Assembly: GCA_026225945.1 (NCBI GenBank)
Contig: JAMJFZ010001816.1
Span: 5,509,501 to 5,573,500 of the forward strand
Direction: 5' to 3'
From: Cricetomys ansorgei
Taxonomy: Eukaryota; Chordata; Mammalia; Rodentia; Nesomyidae
DNA: 64,000 bases
The notes under the pieces are model-generated. The model was not told where the DNA came from and did not search any database. It saw only the letters and a program-made list of their open reading frames with translations. The stretch's first letter is position 1; the number at the start of each line of letters is the position of its first letter. This document shows positions 11,790 through 22,454 of the stretch, piece by piece. Position numbers and translations under genes: made by a program.

Positions 11790-12938
11790 ATATCAGAAAA
11801 ATAATTCATAGGAAAGACTTCTGCCCATAAAGGAAGAAAGCTATTGGACAGTACCTTGCATTATGAGAGCAGATCACCGAACTGTTAAAAACTCAAAGTG
11901 AAGAAGCCCCAGGAATGTCCTCTGGACCGTCATGGAGAAAATGACTCAGGAACTCTCCTGACAGGTCAGCAGACCTCTGTCAAAGCTGATGCATGGCCAG
12001 AAGTAATACCAGGGGGAAGGTGGGATTTGACTCCTACAAACAAAATATTTTAGTGTGTACAAATTGGCAATTTTGCTCACTATATAGATCTTTAAAATCA
12101 TTCCATAGGAATTCTAGGAAGAAGATGGGTCATTACCCTTCCATTTCCACATGGCAATACTCTCAGAGGTGCTGCAAGAGAGGAAATATGCAGGAAGAGT
12201 AATTTTCTAAACAATGCTCTGAGGACGCACAAGGACATACTTACTAAATGTAAAGCAGAAATCTTGACCTACATTTTAAAGATTGCTTAAAAGGAAAAGA
12301 GCTATAATCTTAACGCAAGAAAGAAAGCACGTGAAATGTCCTTCTGCCCTCTTGTCTGATGAAACAACTGGATTGGAAAATGGACTATTTTGCATATATG
12401 ACTCATGTTTTTCATCTGTTTATCTGGTGATAGACACCTTAGCTGATTCCATAACTTGGCTATTGGAATAAAAGGGTGAAAATGATATTGTCTGCAAGAA
12501 AATGGGTTGACTCAGAGATCGTCACATTCATCAAAATATGGCAGACCCAACAAGAAAAATATCTCATGTTTTCTTCCAGATGTGGATCCTATATTTTATA
12601 TGTATATATAAAGTAATTTATACAAACGCACACACACACAACATGAAAGCTGATGATACTATCTGGGGAAAGAAAGAAGACAAAGAGGATGAATGTGGTC
12701 AAAGTATATGATACATTTAAGTAAAAATGTATGTGTCAAAAATTAGGTAAACCTTCATACATAGAGGAGTGAGTTTTAAACTTAAGAGTTCATTTTAGTT
12801 TTGCTGATCTTGAAAGCCATACGCATGAGTAGCCACAACTTGTTAGCACATGTAAATGATTCATGTAAACAATTGATTCATGTTATACCTAGAAAGCTTT
12901 TGAATATTCTAATGTTTAAGTCCTTTCCCTGTAGTAGT
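11790..12938. other. Unique sequence, nothing assigned
   Basis: Short CA run near 12630. No gene or repeat family recognised with confidence. Confidence 0.4.
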
Positions 12939-13264
12939 ACACCCCTGTGTGGGCTCAGCGAGGAAGAAACAGAACCATTTTCATAGGTGGAAGCTCTGCC
13001 AGACCTCAGCAGAGGAAACTACCATCACAGCAAGCACTATACTGGAAAGTAGAACCTCCAGACTCTGAAGTCAGGTGTTTTTATTCTTTCAGAAGGCCTC
13101 AGGTATTTTACCGGTAGCACATGAAGATCATTAGCAATTAAACAACCCCCACAGAAATCCAATACCTGCAAACAATGCAAAACACCTTAGATAGCCCCTT
13201 ACCCAACAGTGCATAAAAAAAAAAAAACTATTTTATATATAACTAAAAATAAGCTTCTGCAACA
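12939..13264 (-). mobile_element. Non-autonomous ERV LTR (copy 1)
   Basis: Homologous along its length to the LTR at 20968-21280. Shared blocks are GCCAGACCTC.GCAGAGGAA, TCAGGTGTTTTTATT, a TCCAA.ACCTGCA block, CAACAGTGCA and the terminal CTTC...CAACA. On the minus strand it begins TGTTG and carries an AATAAA signal ahead of CACCTGA. It has a longer A-run (near 13213) than the other copies. Confidence 0.75.
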
Positions 13265-13355
13265 GTCCCCTTTTTGTCTTTATCCTTTAGAGCAAACCAG
13301 ATTTCAAGACAGAACCCCACTTAAGCAAACAGGATTGATTAATGCACACACAGCT
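13265..13355 (-). mobile_element. ERV internal 3' fragment and polypurine tract
   Basis: Directly beside the LTR, the plus strand reads GTCCCCTTTTTG, which is a minus-strand polypurine tract. It is followed by AGAGCAAACCAGATTTCAAG and GATTGATTAATGCACACA, sequence of the same non-coding ERV internal region. Homology stops near 13355, so copy 1 is a 5'-truncated or recombined remnant. Confidence 0.6.
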
Positions 13356-13940
13356 TTAATGTCAAGAGAGACTCCCTACCCAACCTGCAGTGACTTGAAG
13401 CTAAGGCAGTAGCCAGATATGGAAGGAAAGTGTCTACTTCATTCGGTCTTTAAATAGTAGTCTCTAGTTTTAAATAATGAATGGAATTCTTATTGCAAAG
13501 AGAAGGATGTTTTCAGTTGAGGGAATTTTATACACAATGGTACAGAAATTCCAGGGCTTGTTGAACTCATGATTCTGGATGAGGTTGGTAGTTTCCAAGA
13601 GACCCTACCTGATAAAATGATACCAGGAATGACTCAATACAAATGCAGAGCACTCCACAGCCCCTATCTAGAGAACATCTGGAGAGCCACAATTGCCTAT
13701 TTGAGCCAAAGTGGAGACATCAGTGTTCCTAACTGCACACAGCACTTGATGGAAATACGCGTAACCTGAGGCTGCCTGCTGTACCTTCCTGTCGGATCCA
13801 ATGGAATCCAAGACATCACTTTATGTGGAAATGGAACAATTGCCTCTTTCCTGTTGATGGATATGTAGTAACCTATACATTCAAAAACCCAAGTATACAG
13901 AGTTGTGAGGGGTCACAAATTTCTAACATAAAATATCTCC
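13356..13940. other. Unique sequence, nothing assigned
   Basis: The short open frame at 13569-13769 shows no recognisable domain. Confidence 0.4.
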
Positions 13941-13943
13941 AGC

Positions 13944-14092
13944 AGAGTCTTCCATTTCCTTCTGTTCTTCCTTCCACCTTCCTTCCTCTCTTACTCTCCC
14001 CCTCCTTCCCTTCCTTTCTTCCTTTCTTTCTTCTTCCCTGTCTGTCTCCTTTCCCTCTTTCTTTACCTTCCTTCCTTTCTTTTTTTTTGCCA
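13944..14092 (+). repeat. Pyrimidine-rich (CCTT)-like tract
   Basis: Imperfect CTTCCTT/CTTTC repeats of about 150 bases. The overlapping plus 135-codon and minus 102-codon open frames come from this low-complexity stretch. Confidence 0.9.
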
Positions 14093-14284
14093 CAAAAGAG
14101 AAAAGCTAGTCGAGCCAACGACACTGTGCATAACTTCATCTCAATAGTCATTTTCCCACCTTTCCGACTGACTATCAGCATGGGCTCCTCACTCTTAGTC
14201 CTCCTTCAGTGGCTCCAGAGTCTCAGATGACAACGAAGAGCACGAACATTGCTTGTTGGCAACTTCCAAGGTCTGGGTGCTTGA

Positions 14285-14906
14285 TTTAATTTAATTTAAA
14301 ATTATTTCTTTTATTTTTGGAATTATAATATAATTACATCATTTCCCCCTTCCCTGTCCTCCTTCCAAACCCTCCTGTATACCTCTCCTTGCTCTCTTTT
14401 TTCACTGATTGCTGTTCATGCATATATGTAAATGCATACACATATATTCCTAAATACAACTTCAACTTAGTCTTTATAATGTTATTTTATGAACATTTGA
14501 TATTGGAAAACCAATCGGTATAATCTATCCTAGGTAAGACTATTTCTCCCACCCTTGGTATTTCTTAGTTGCAAATAGTTCTTTGTGAAGGGTTGAGACC
14601 TCATACTCTTTCAAATGTTTGCCTTCTCTTGTCTACTGCTGTTGGCTTGTTCAGGTCATGTCTAGACAGTCATGTTGGTGAGACTTTATGGGTAAACACT
14701 CTGACTTTACTAGAAGATACAGTCTGACAATGAACTCCCTGATCCTCTGGCTCTTAAAACTTTTCTGACCCCTCTTGAAAAATGGATTTTAAGTCTTGGA
14801 TGTGGGGCAGATATAAGTGTAGTTCTCACCCCTCATCAAGGAAACTTCCTTTTACAACAGAAGAAGACCATTATAGGAAACCACAGCTAATCACAATGCA
14901 GAGTTA
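14285..14906 (-). mobile_element. Lx-like L1 3' end with inverted 5' segment
   Basis: From 14285 to about 14805 the plus strand is the antisense of a rodent Lx 3' UTR, starting at its 3' terminus (AATTATAATATAATTACATC, then CCTTCCAAACCCTCCTGTAT) and running through GTCATGTTGGTGAGACTTT and CCTGATCCTCTGGCTCTTA. From about 14806 to 14906 the strand switches to sense 3' UTR (CACCCCTCATCAAGGAAACT, GAAGACCATTATAGGAAACC, CACAATGCAGAGTTA). The same sense motif appears at 58740-58830 in the intact Lx copy, which confirms the orientation change. Target-site duplications were not found. Confidence 0.75.
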
Positions 14907-16200
14907 CGTTTTTACAGCTAACTACTTATAAATTCTATTCTATTACCACTTTTGGAGAGGCTTATGAAAATGAAATTCTCTAACTTTACTGAATTCAAAC
15001 ATTTGCAACAAAAGGAACCGAAATTCTTCGTACCTTCTCATATGTACTCCATAGATTCCAAAGCAGATCCTGTTTTTACAAACAGGTGACTATTTCGATA
15101 GTACGGATGCTAGGAGTGTTTCTAGCATACATTTGCTGAGTTTGAAGAAATGAAATGTTTTCTGAAGAGCTAGGACTTGAGAGCAGCAAGTAAAAAGCAT
15201 AATGTTTTGGGGTGTATTTCCTCAGTTCTTTATTCTTCTAGCAAGTTTTATGGTGCAACCTTGAAGTAGCAAATTAAAATGTTTGATACTTTTTCTATAA
15301 TTTAACGTTAAAAAAAAAACTGTCATTATGAGCATATCAAAACCTGGCAGCCTGTAGAAACAGAGCAGTATAAATGACACCCACCTCTGAAGAGTGAACC
15401 AAGGCAAAAAATTAGGAGAACAGTATACATTTAAATTAGAGAACTCTTTTATTACTGGAATGAAGATCTTTTACCCCATAGAGTGGCTGCTGATTCTCAT
15501 AGGAATCTGCTTTCCCTTTGGTACCCAGATACAACTTCAGAACATTCTTCTGTGCAGCTCCCTGCATACCTGGCAGCCCCAGTAAGCCACCATACTTGGT
15601 AGTTTGCACTGCAATGGAAACCTCTTTGTTGTCTCTGCCTTGCAGAATCCACAGACACAAGGATGAGTAGTGCCAAATGCCTCAGGTTTTTCAGGCACTT
15701 GGCTGTGATCAACCTCCAAATGACATATTTATCGATTAACCCATACCTGTAGAGTTTCAATTGATTTAAGAAAACTGAAGACCCTGGAGTTGTTCAAACC
15801 AGCAGATATGATGTAATTGATTTACTGCAATGTTTCTGTGACTGAGATTGAAATAGACCCAAAAGCTCTTCTGTTTTGATTTTTGTTAGCTTGAACTCTT
15901 GGTCTTAGAAGATTTTAATTCCACTTATTTTCTCCCTTTTCCTATTGTCAATGACCCTGAAATGATGCTGTTAATTAAACAGGTTGCTGGATAAATTCTA
16001 CAAATGTGAAACCACAATTTTAATACGGTCTCTTCGCTGCATGGTTATCCAAGCATCTTCTGCCTCTTTCTGTTTGTTTGTTTGTTTCTGTTCTTGCACC
16101 AATTTAGCAAATCAGTATTTAGTAATGAGTCTGTACGTGGAAAACTCAATATAGTTGTTACTTTAAAATCTTGGGTTATTGTACTGTAATTTAGGGCATA
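14907..16200. other. Unique sequence, nothing firm
   Basis: Overlapping minus-strand open frames at 15436-15760 lie over sequence more complex than its surroundings and might be an old processed pseudogene. I recognise no parent gene and see no poly(A) tail or frame that makes a known protein. Confidence 0.35.
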
Positions 16201-16204
16201 GTCT

Positions 16205-16385
16205 TAAGAAGGACCAGCCTGGGCTAAGAGTCTGTTATTTCACAGCTCTGTAACCTTTGAGGCAAGTTACCTAATGCCTGTGTGTTAAGAAGGATAATAT
16301 TTGTACACATCTTGTGAGGATCAAGTGCCACACGAGAAAATGGCTTCAAAGGGCTTGGCACACAGAATGCATTGAAGACCAACTG
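16205..16385 (+). mobile_element. MIR SINE
   Basis: Typical MIR progression: CTCTGTAACCTTTGAGGCAA and GTTACCTAATGCCTGTGTG, then a GATAATATTTGTACAC stretch, TTGTGAGGATCAAGTG, and GGGCTTGGCACACAGAATGC. The order matches the mammalian-wide MIR core and 3' region. This is an ancient fossil with no coding role. Confidence 0.85.
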
Positions 16386-18200
16386 CCACGGATCTACATT
16401 GATAGGCCAACTGCATGATCCGGTCAGTTCACCAGGAGCACTTGATCATAAGGAACAGTTGAACTTAATCAGTAAAAGTGTGAAAATCAACTAAAATCAA
16501 TCTACTTCTACATCCTAATCAACAAGATAACCTGTTTGATGATGGCAAGTTGAAACATTGTTCTTTGAAAAAATTATATACCTGTGTTAATATCTAATAA
16601 AGAGAGAATTTGACAATTAATGATCGGGAGTCCTAATTTTCCTAAGAAATATGTTAATAAGCAATTCGTTTTTTATTTTAAATTCAGTGGTACAAGGTTA
16701 TTTTCTTTTTTTAAAAAAAGACATTGTTTCTGCATATATGGTATGCACATTATCATATTTTTGTTTTCTCTTTTTATGGTTCTTTCAACGTGATACATAT
16801 TTATTCAAATTTTCAGTTATATTAAGTTTAACTTTTCAGTAAACCAAAAGGTTTGGGATGGGAATTTTACTCTGAATTTCTGACTTATTAGCCTACCTTC
16901 TGTTAAATATAAATTATTTATAGCTAAAAGGAAATTCACCAGGAAGCAACATCAAGTCAGGTGTGAAGTGATGCTACTCTTTTGAAATATTCATAATGTG
17001 CAATTAAAAAGAGCACTAAGTTAAAGTGATGTATGCCACCCAGTCAACATTTACAAAAACCAGCTCACTGCACAACTAGCTATAATTCTGCAGGAGAATT
17101 AATGACCTTATTTGATTTTCAAAATAGCCCTTGACCTAAATTCTTAAAAGAAAAAACCTTCACACTTTAAATGGGCATTGTGAATAAAAAAAGTTAGGAT
17201 CGAACTGTTTTCTGGAGAAGAAAATATATTATTAAAACATTTTTTTTCATGTGTACTAATTCTTTTAAAGTCTCATGAGTTTCTTTAATACTACATTTCC
17301 TAATTAAAATGAGTCTCATTTTGGGAAATGCAATGTAACACTCAAAACACAATACAGCATTATTCCTACATTAAAGCAATCTAAGATGTGTGTGTGTTGT
17401 CTGTGCCCACGTGCATGACTATGTATGTGTGCCATGATTTAAAATTGAGTTTTCATGCATACTTACAAATACATATTTTTCCGTATTAACATATCATTTG
17501 GCCTTATATATCTAAGAATATTCAGGAAAATAGGGTATCTGAGACTTCTGATGTGAGATTCTTTTAAGCAGTGGGAAATGCATAACCATCTATACTACTT
17601 TACAAACTTAATCCTCTGTATGATCATTTCATAATTTCGTCAATAAAAATTCATTAAACTATATGGTTTTCTCACAAATAGACAGCAACTGATATTATAA
17701 TTTATTTGTTATGCAATAATACATGTATTTCTGCTAGACAGAGATATATTTATCAGGAGTATAAAAATTCTCAATTACAGTTGAAGCAATTTAATTTAAG
17801 GCATTGCTCTGTGTGTTAGTTTAGCTTGTGACTCTGTCAGTAATAATAAAACAACTTGAGCCCATTAATTTTATACTCACTATTAAATTTATTGTGCTCA
17901 GAATAGAAATAGAAAAATAGTTCAGAATCACAATTAATTTCAAAATGAAGACTATCTCCCTAAATAATATATTGTAAGAGTATAATTAAATGGAAATGGG
18001 ATTTTTACAAACCCATCAGGTATAGTTTATAAATATATAAAATATATAGAATATAAAATGATGTAGAAAATGACAAATTAGAAAAATCAAACATTTAAGT
18101 AAACTGCCAATGTGATTTTCATATGTACAATTAGCTTTCAAAAGTTTTACATTTATTCCAGATTAGGAAAAAATGATTATTCTAAGAGTCTAAAGCTTTG
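16386..18200. other. AT-rich unique sequence
   Basis: A long stretch free of recognised repeats apart from short AT runs and a small TG run near 17384. No coding signal. Confidence 0.45.
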
Positions 18201-18202
18201 TG

Positions 18203-18265
18203 TGTGTGTGTTCAGTGCTGATGACTGAACCCGGCCACACATGCTAGGCAAGTATCACTGTAAAG
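18203..18265 (-). mobile_element. ID-like SINE fragment (antisense)
   Basis: GTGCTGATGACTGAACCCGG followed by CACATGCTAGGCAAGTATCA is the antisense of the ID SINE (compare GTGCTGGGGATTGAACCC...CATGCTAGGCAAGCACT). Truncated. Confidence 0.65.
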
Positions 18266-18424
18266 TCAACTAATTGGCAAATCCCTGTTTGTAGCCAAAA
18301 TCCCTCTTCTAAAAAGCCAGATATTTAAATTCCAGTCTCCCTAAAAGTGTCTCCTAAGGTACAAAGTTTAGATGGAACCAGCTTCTCCCAGCTTATCTTC
18401 ATTGTTCCTAAGTCCTGCCAAATC

Positions 18425-18556
18425 ATGGTGGTGCTCATCCATAATCCCAGCACTTCAGAAACAAGGTAGAATCACCAGAAGTTCAGGCTCAGCCTTAGCT
18501 ACATAGAGAGTTTGAAGCCAAACTCTCTATGAGATCCTGTCTAAAAACAAAAACAA
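18425..18556 (+). mobile_element. B1/B4-like SINE containing a hairpin
   Basis: GGTGGTGCTCATCCATAATC, CCAGCACTTCAGAA, then GTTCAGGCTCAGCC, GCTACATAGAGAG and GAGATCCTGTCTAAAA, the order of an old B1-type unit. Positions 18503-18530 replace the expected short stretch with a perfect 12-bp inverted repeat. It abuts the younger B1 at 18558. Confidence 0.7.
18503..18530. repeat. Perfect 12-bp inverted repeat, 4-nt loop
   Basis: ATAGAGAGTTTG and CAAACTCTCTAT face each other across AAGC, inside the B1/B4-like SINE. One arm overlaps the SINE block that normally reads ATAGTGAGTTC, so the other arm looks like a local inverted duplication. Confidence 0.9.
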
Positions 18557-18557
18557 T

Positions 18558-18767
18558 GCCGGACAGTGGTGGCGCACACCTTTAATCCCAGTACTCATAG
18601 GCAGAGGCAGGCGGATCTCTGTGAGTTAAAGGCCAGCCTGTTCCCAGGACAGCAGTTACAACAGAGAAACCCTGACTTGAAAAAACAAGCAAAAAAACCA
18701 AAAATCCAAAACCAAAACCAAAACAAAACAAAACAAAAAAACCAAACAAACAAAAAAGAGAACCAAG
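18558..18767 (+). mobile_element. B1 SINE with long A-rich tail
   Basis: GCCGGACAGTGGTGGCGCAC starts a well-preserved B1, followed by CTTTAATCCCAGTACTCATA, GCAGGCGGATCTCTGTGAG and GGCCAGCCTG, and by ACAGAGAAACCCTGAC near 18662. An A-rich (AAAACC/AAAAC) tail extends to about 18767. The phrase TTACAACAGAGAAAC recurs in the B1 at 53358 and may mark a lineage-specific B1 subfamily. The open frames at 18566-18952 are artefacts of the SINE and its tail. Confidence 0.93.
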
Positions 18768-19174
18768 ACATTTCCTCTCTCTGCTACCCTATTACATCCT
18801 ACTTTAGATTTCTTACGGGAGTAACAGAAATGACTGCTGATGACTGCTGTTCTATTCCAAGAACAAAAAATATTCTCAAAAGGTCTTTCTCTTTTAATTT
18901 GGAAGGCTGTACAGCTGAGCTGACTATTGTCTATACTGTTCGCCTTGCTTGATTCACTCTGTGTGTCTCCCGTATACTCTTTGCTCTCCACTTTCCTTCT
19001 CCCTACCTGTGGAGGTGATTTCTATCATCAGTTTCTGAGTTTGAGCACCATGTATGGTATCATTTCTTAACCTTTGAGATAGTGATATTGTTGAGCTGAT
19101 TAATGCTATGGGGAAGCTTTTCGGATCTAGAGAATTTTGTGTTTTTTCCTTACCCCTGTTAAATTATTAAATAA
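18768..19174. other. Unique sequence, nothing assigned
   Basis: No confident element recognised. Confidence 0.4.
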
Positions 19175-19306
19175 GCTTGCCAGAACTGCTATAACAAAGA
19201 GTGACAAATTTCAGGGATTAGAAGACCATGACTTTCCTCTCTCATCATTCCACAGCTTAGAAGTCTATGTTCTAGGTATCAGGGAGATACACAGCGCACA
19301 GCAGCT
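19175..19306 (+). mobile_element. Ancient mammalian repeat fragment (family uncertain)
   Basis: GCCAGAACTGCTATAACAAAG, then a CACAG-type stretch and AGAAGTCTATGTTCTAGGTA, parallels a common mammalian repeat containing CTGCCATAACAAAGTACCAC and GGAAGTCCAAGATCAAGG. I cannot give the family name with certainty. The ERV follows directly. Confidence 0.4.
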
Positions 19307-19312
19307 GTACAC

Positions 19313-19548
19313 TGCTGGAATGGCTCACCCAAGAAGGGCAAGGAGGCATATTTCATATGTGTAAACTCTGAGCTCAGGTGTTTTTATTGATTCAGAACTC
19401 CCCAGATGCAGATCATAAGCAATCAACATCCTCCACAGATATCCAACGCCTGCAGAGAATACAAAATGCCAAGGCCTGTGCATCTCTTTTTCCAACAGTG
19501 GACAAAAACAATTATTTTAAACACAATTAAAAATGAACTTCCATAACA
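19313..19548 (-). mobile_element. 3' LTR of the non-autonomous provirus (copy 2)
   Basis: Same LTR family as 20968-21280 and 12939-13264, on the minus strand. It has GAGCTCAGGTGTTTTTATTG, CCCCAGATGCAGATCATAA and CCAACAGTGGACAAAAACAA. Compared with its partner it lacks about 63 bases between the ATGTG-AAACT region (~19357) and CTGAGCTCAGG, the part holding CCAGACCTCGGCAGAGG. Termini read TGCTGG...TAACA on plus. Confidence 0.72.
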
Positions 19549-20967
19549 TTTCCCCTCTTCTGTATAAAAAATCATGTTACCTTTACAACACAAATTTAAC
19601 ACTATACTAGCAAAACTATTTACCACGAGGAACAATCATGAGGGTTGATAATGCACAGGACCAAATGCAACCAAACATCTATTAAGCTTTTTACAATGTC
19701 TTTGGACATTGCATTAGCAATGTCCAATTATCTGGAATTCACTCATGATCTTCTGGGTTCGTCCAAAGAGCTTAGAGCACTTCTCTGTCTCTGCCCTCTA
19801 GAGCACACACAGCTTGTCCTCCAGGTTCTGGCTGGCTCCATTCCATTGCTGCAGCTGTTCTTGCTGGTCATCCCACAGTTCTGGCATCTTCATAATATTG
19901 GGGGCCTTCTGCTACAACTGGGCTGCACTTTCACCAATAGCCTCTCCTGGGCTCTTTCATGGTGCCAACCCTCAACTTCTTTACACCTCCCCCCCTTCAA
20001 TCTGGGCCTTCAACTGCTACTGAGCCTGTGCTTTTATCAGTGACCTCTTGGCCTCTCACAGTGCCAAGCCTCAGCTGCCCTCCATGAACCCTTCATGCCT
20101 TCAAAACCAGAGATACCTGGAAAACTCTTACAGTACCAAGTTTGGCTGCCAGCATGAGATACAACTTCGGCCAGTTCTAGGAGACAGTTTCTGTGTCCTA
20201 ACCCTAACGAAACACTTTCCAGATTTTAAGATAGAGTCTGGTTTACAGGAAAAACAACTAGTTCTTGTCTGAAGGAAGGAGTCCCTCATGGGTGGGATTC
20301 CCATCACCATCACCAGTGCCTGGATGTCTTGTAGTTAGGTTTGCAGGGAAAAAAAAAACAATAAAAACTGTTCAGTTTAACTACGTGGTTTTTTGTTTCT
20401 AAGTTGCACTGCTTCTACAACAGCAGAGGTCTTGGGCCAGTTGGGAGAATCTCTGGTTGAAACATTCTGACTGGTGTTCTTTTTCACTACTGCTATGCGG
20501 AAACATACAACCCTTCCGTGGATCTCGAACACAGCATCTTGAGCTTCACACACATACAATGCAGGTATCAAAAAACTCAGTTTGTGAAACAGCAAGCTAC
20601 CACCAGTGGCAGGAGGGAACATAAACCTCATGATCAGGAAAAGCATTAAGAACTTTTCTTTTTTCTGCTCCCAGCTGAATTCTTTGTCTCTAAGGGCTGT
20701 CATTCTGTGGCTCTCACCTTGGAACTTTTTTCCCTCCTTTATTAATGTCACAGCCTTTTCATAGAGGCTTCTTTCCTTCCTCTCTCTCCTCTTCCTTCAG
20801 GGACCCTCAATTAATACCTTAATGTCTGTCCTCTGGTAGCTTCTCTGATCTTACTTTACCAGACTCTGTGAGGTCTGGAATTTCTTTTTCTTCTTCCTTG
20901 TCTCTACATTGTATATCAGCTGTCATGATGTCATGCTCCACGTTACAGATACCATTTGAAGTAGTTA
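19549..20967 (-). mobile_element. Non-coding ERV internal region
   Basis: On the minus strand this runs from a short leader after the 5' LTR to a polypurine tract (plus TTTCCCCTCTTC at 19549-19560) just before the 3' LTR. Long blocks such as 19700-20170 match a repeat recalled from rodent genomes, including AGAGCACACACAGCTTGTCC and CAAGCCTCAGCTGCC. No gag, protease, polymerase or envelope homology is visible; the open frames on both strands are short. The portion at ~20340-20815, including a 124-codon minus frame, is not explained by the remembered family sequence and may be a secondary insertion or a diverged internal segment. Confidence 0.65.
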
Positions 20968-21280
20968 TGCTGCTGTGTGGTCTCACTAAGACAGAGGAGA
21001 GACAAGGAGGCATTTTCAAATGTGAAAGCACTGCCAGACCTCGGCAGAGGAACTCACCATCGCAGTCAATACCATACTTGACAGTGGAACCCTGAGCATC
21101 TGAGCTCAGGTGTTTTTATTGATTCAGAACTCCCCAGATGCAGATCATAATCAATAAACTTCGCCCAAATAAATCCAACACCTGCAGACATTACAAAATG
21201 CAAAGGCCCATGCATCCCTTTTTCCAACAGTGCACAAAAACAATTATTCTAAACACAACTAAAAATAAAATTCCACAACA
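20968..21280 (-). mobile_element. 5' LTR of the non-autonomous provirus (copy 2)
   Basis: A 313-bp LTR. On plus it runs TGCTGCTGTGTGG...TTCCACAACA, so on minus it has TGTTG...CA ends. On the minus strand an AATAAA lies ahead of CACCTGAGCTCAG. Internal sequence adjoins on its lower-coordinate side, as expected for a minus-strand 5' LTR. No clear target-site duplication is seen between 19307-19312 and 21281-21286. Confidence 0.72.
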
Positions 21281-22450
21281 ATGTTCTTTTCTGATGACTC
21301 TAAGGAGGGTATTTCCTTGTCATTTTAGCTCACAGTAGCTTCAGGTATTCCTTGTTTTGTAGACAAAGCACTCATACCCATCTCCATATAATGATCTACT
21401 AGTACACCCATGTCTTCTTGTATTTCTCCTCCTTCCATATATCCATCTTCATATAAAGTGGTTTTGTCATAAATATGTCATAAATATGACATTACATATT
21501 TACTTTAGAGGGACTTTTTGAATAAAAGTACATTCTGAGGCGTTGGAGCATGGTACTTGAGTTCATCATTTTGGTGAAATTTGTCTGATTCCATAGCGTT
21601 AACCTGTTGCTGTCTAATCTTTGTAAAGAAGATTCCTATTCCTGGATCAAGATTTATTGCAAACTGGGGACATAGGAAAATTCTTATATAACACAGTATT
21701 CTTATATCATTTTATATGATGTCTAGATTTGATGAAACAGTAGCAGTGCTCTCTTGAACTATGAATCCATGAATGTAAAACTAATAGCATGTCATTCACC
21801 TCCAGTCTCCTAAATTTCTGTTTCTCCCTCTTATCCTAAAATATTGGAGTTACACTTAATTGGTATGGGGAATCAGATTCCATTGAATTGATGTTGATCT
21901 GTTATCCTAGGACACTGAATTACCAATTAGAATTGCGGAGAATGAAAGGATATTTCTCAAAGTTGTTTTTATCACTTTTCCTCTCAAAAGAATGTTGGAA
22001 ATACTTGCAATGTAAAAAAGTCCGTTTTCACAGAAAGGCCTTTTCTGTAATGTAATAAAGTTTTGATTCAGCAAATCACTGACTAAAATGTCATTGTAAC
22101 TGCATGTTCCTCTCTTTGTGTAGTTATTAAGACTACTGCTTGAATCAATGATATATGATAAAGCCATGGGAAATATAAGAGCACTAAAGTACTCATATTA
22201 TGAAGATTTAATACTAATAATAGAAGAGATATTAGAAGAAATATTTAAGTACATCATAAGTATAAATGTTGCCCATAAGGGCTTTTCTCAAAGTGAGTGA
22301 GTCATGGTGTTAATCAGCAACATTCTATACCTGGATATGGACAGAGATTCGTATTTTAAAATGAGATCTCACTTCAGTCATTAATGAGCCTCCTATCTGC
22401 AATGGCACTTACGTAAATTAACCCAGGTATGTCTGCACTTGAACAGCAGA
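21281..22450. other. Unique AT-rich sequence
   Basis: No gene recognised. A small inverted repeat, ATGTCATA-AA-TATGACAT, lies at 21475-21492, next to a partial direct copy of itself. A minus 86-codon frame at 21907-22167 shows no recognisable domain. Confidence 0.4.
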
Positions 22451-22454
22451 TGCA

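Noticed and set aside
13823..14230. 135-codon plus and 102-codon minus open frames
   Set aside because: They cover the pyrimidine-rich low-complexity tract, which lacks stops by composition.
15436..15760. Three overlapping minus-strand frames suggesting a processed pseudogene
   Set aside because: No parent protein recognised in any frame, no poly(A) tail and no flanking duplication.
19645..20043. 132-codon plus open frame
   Set aside because: It is antisense to the internal region of the non-autonomous ERV and has no domain.
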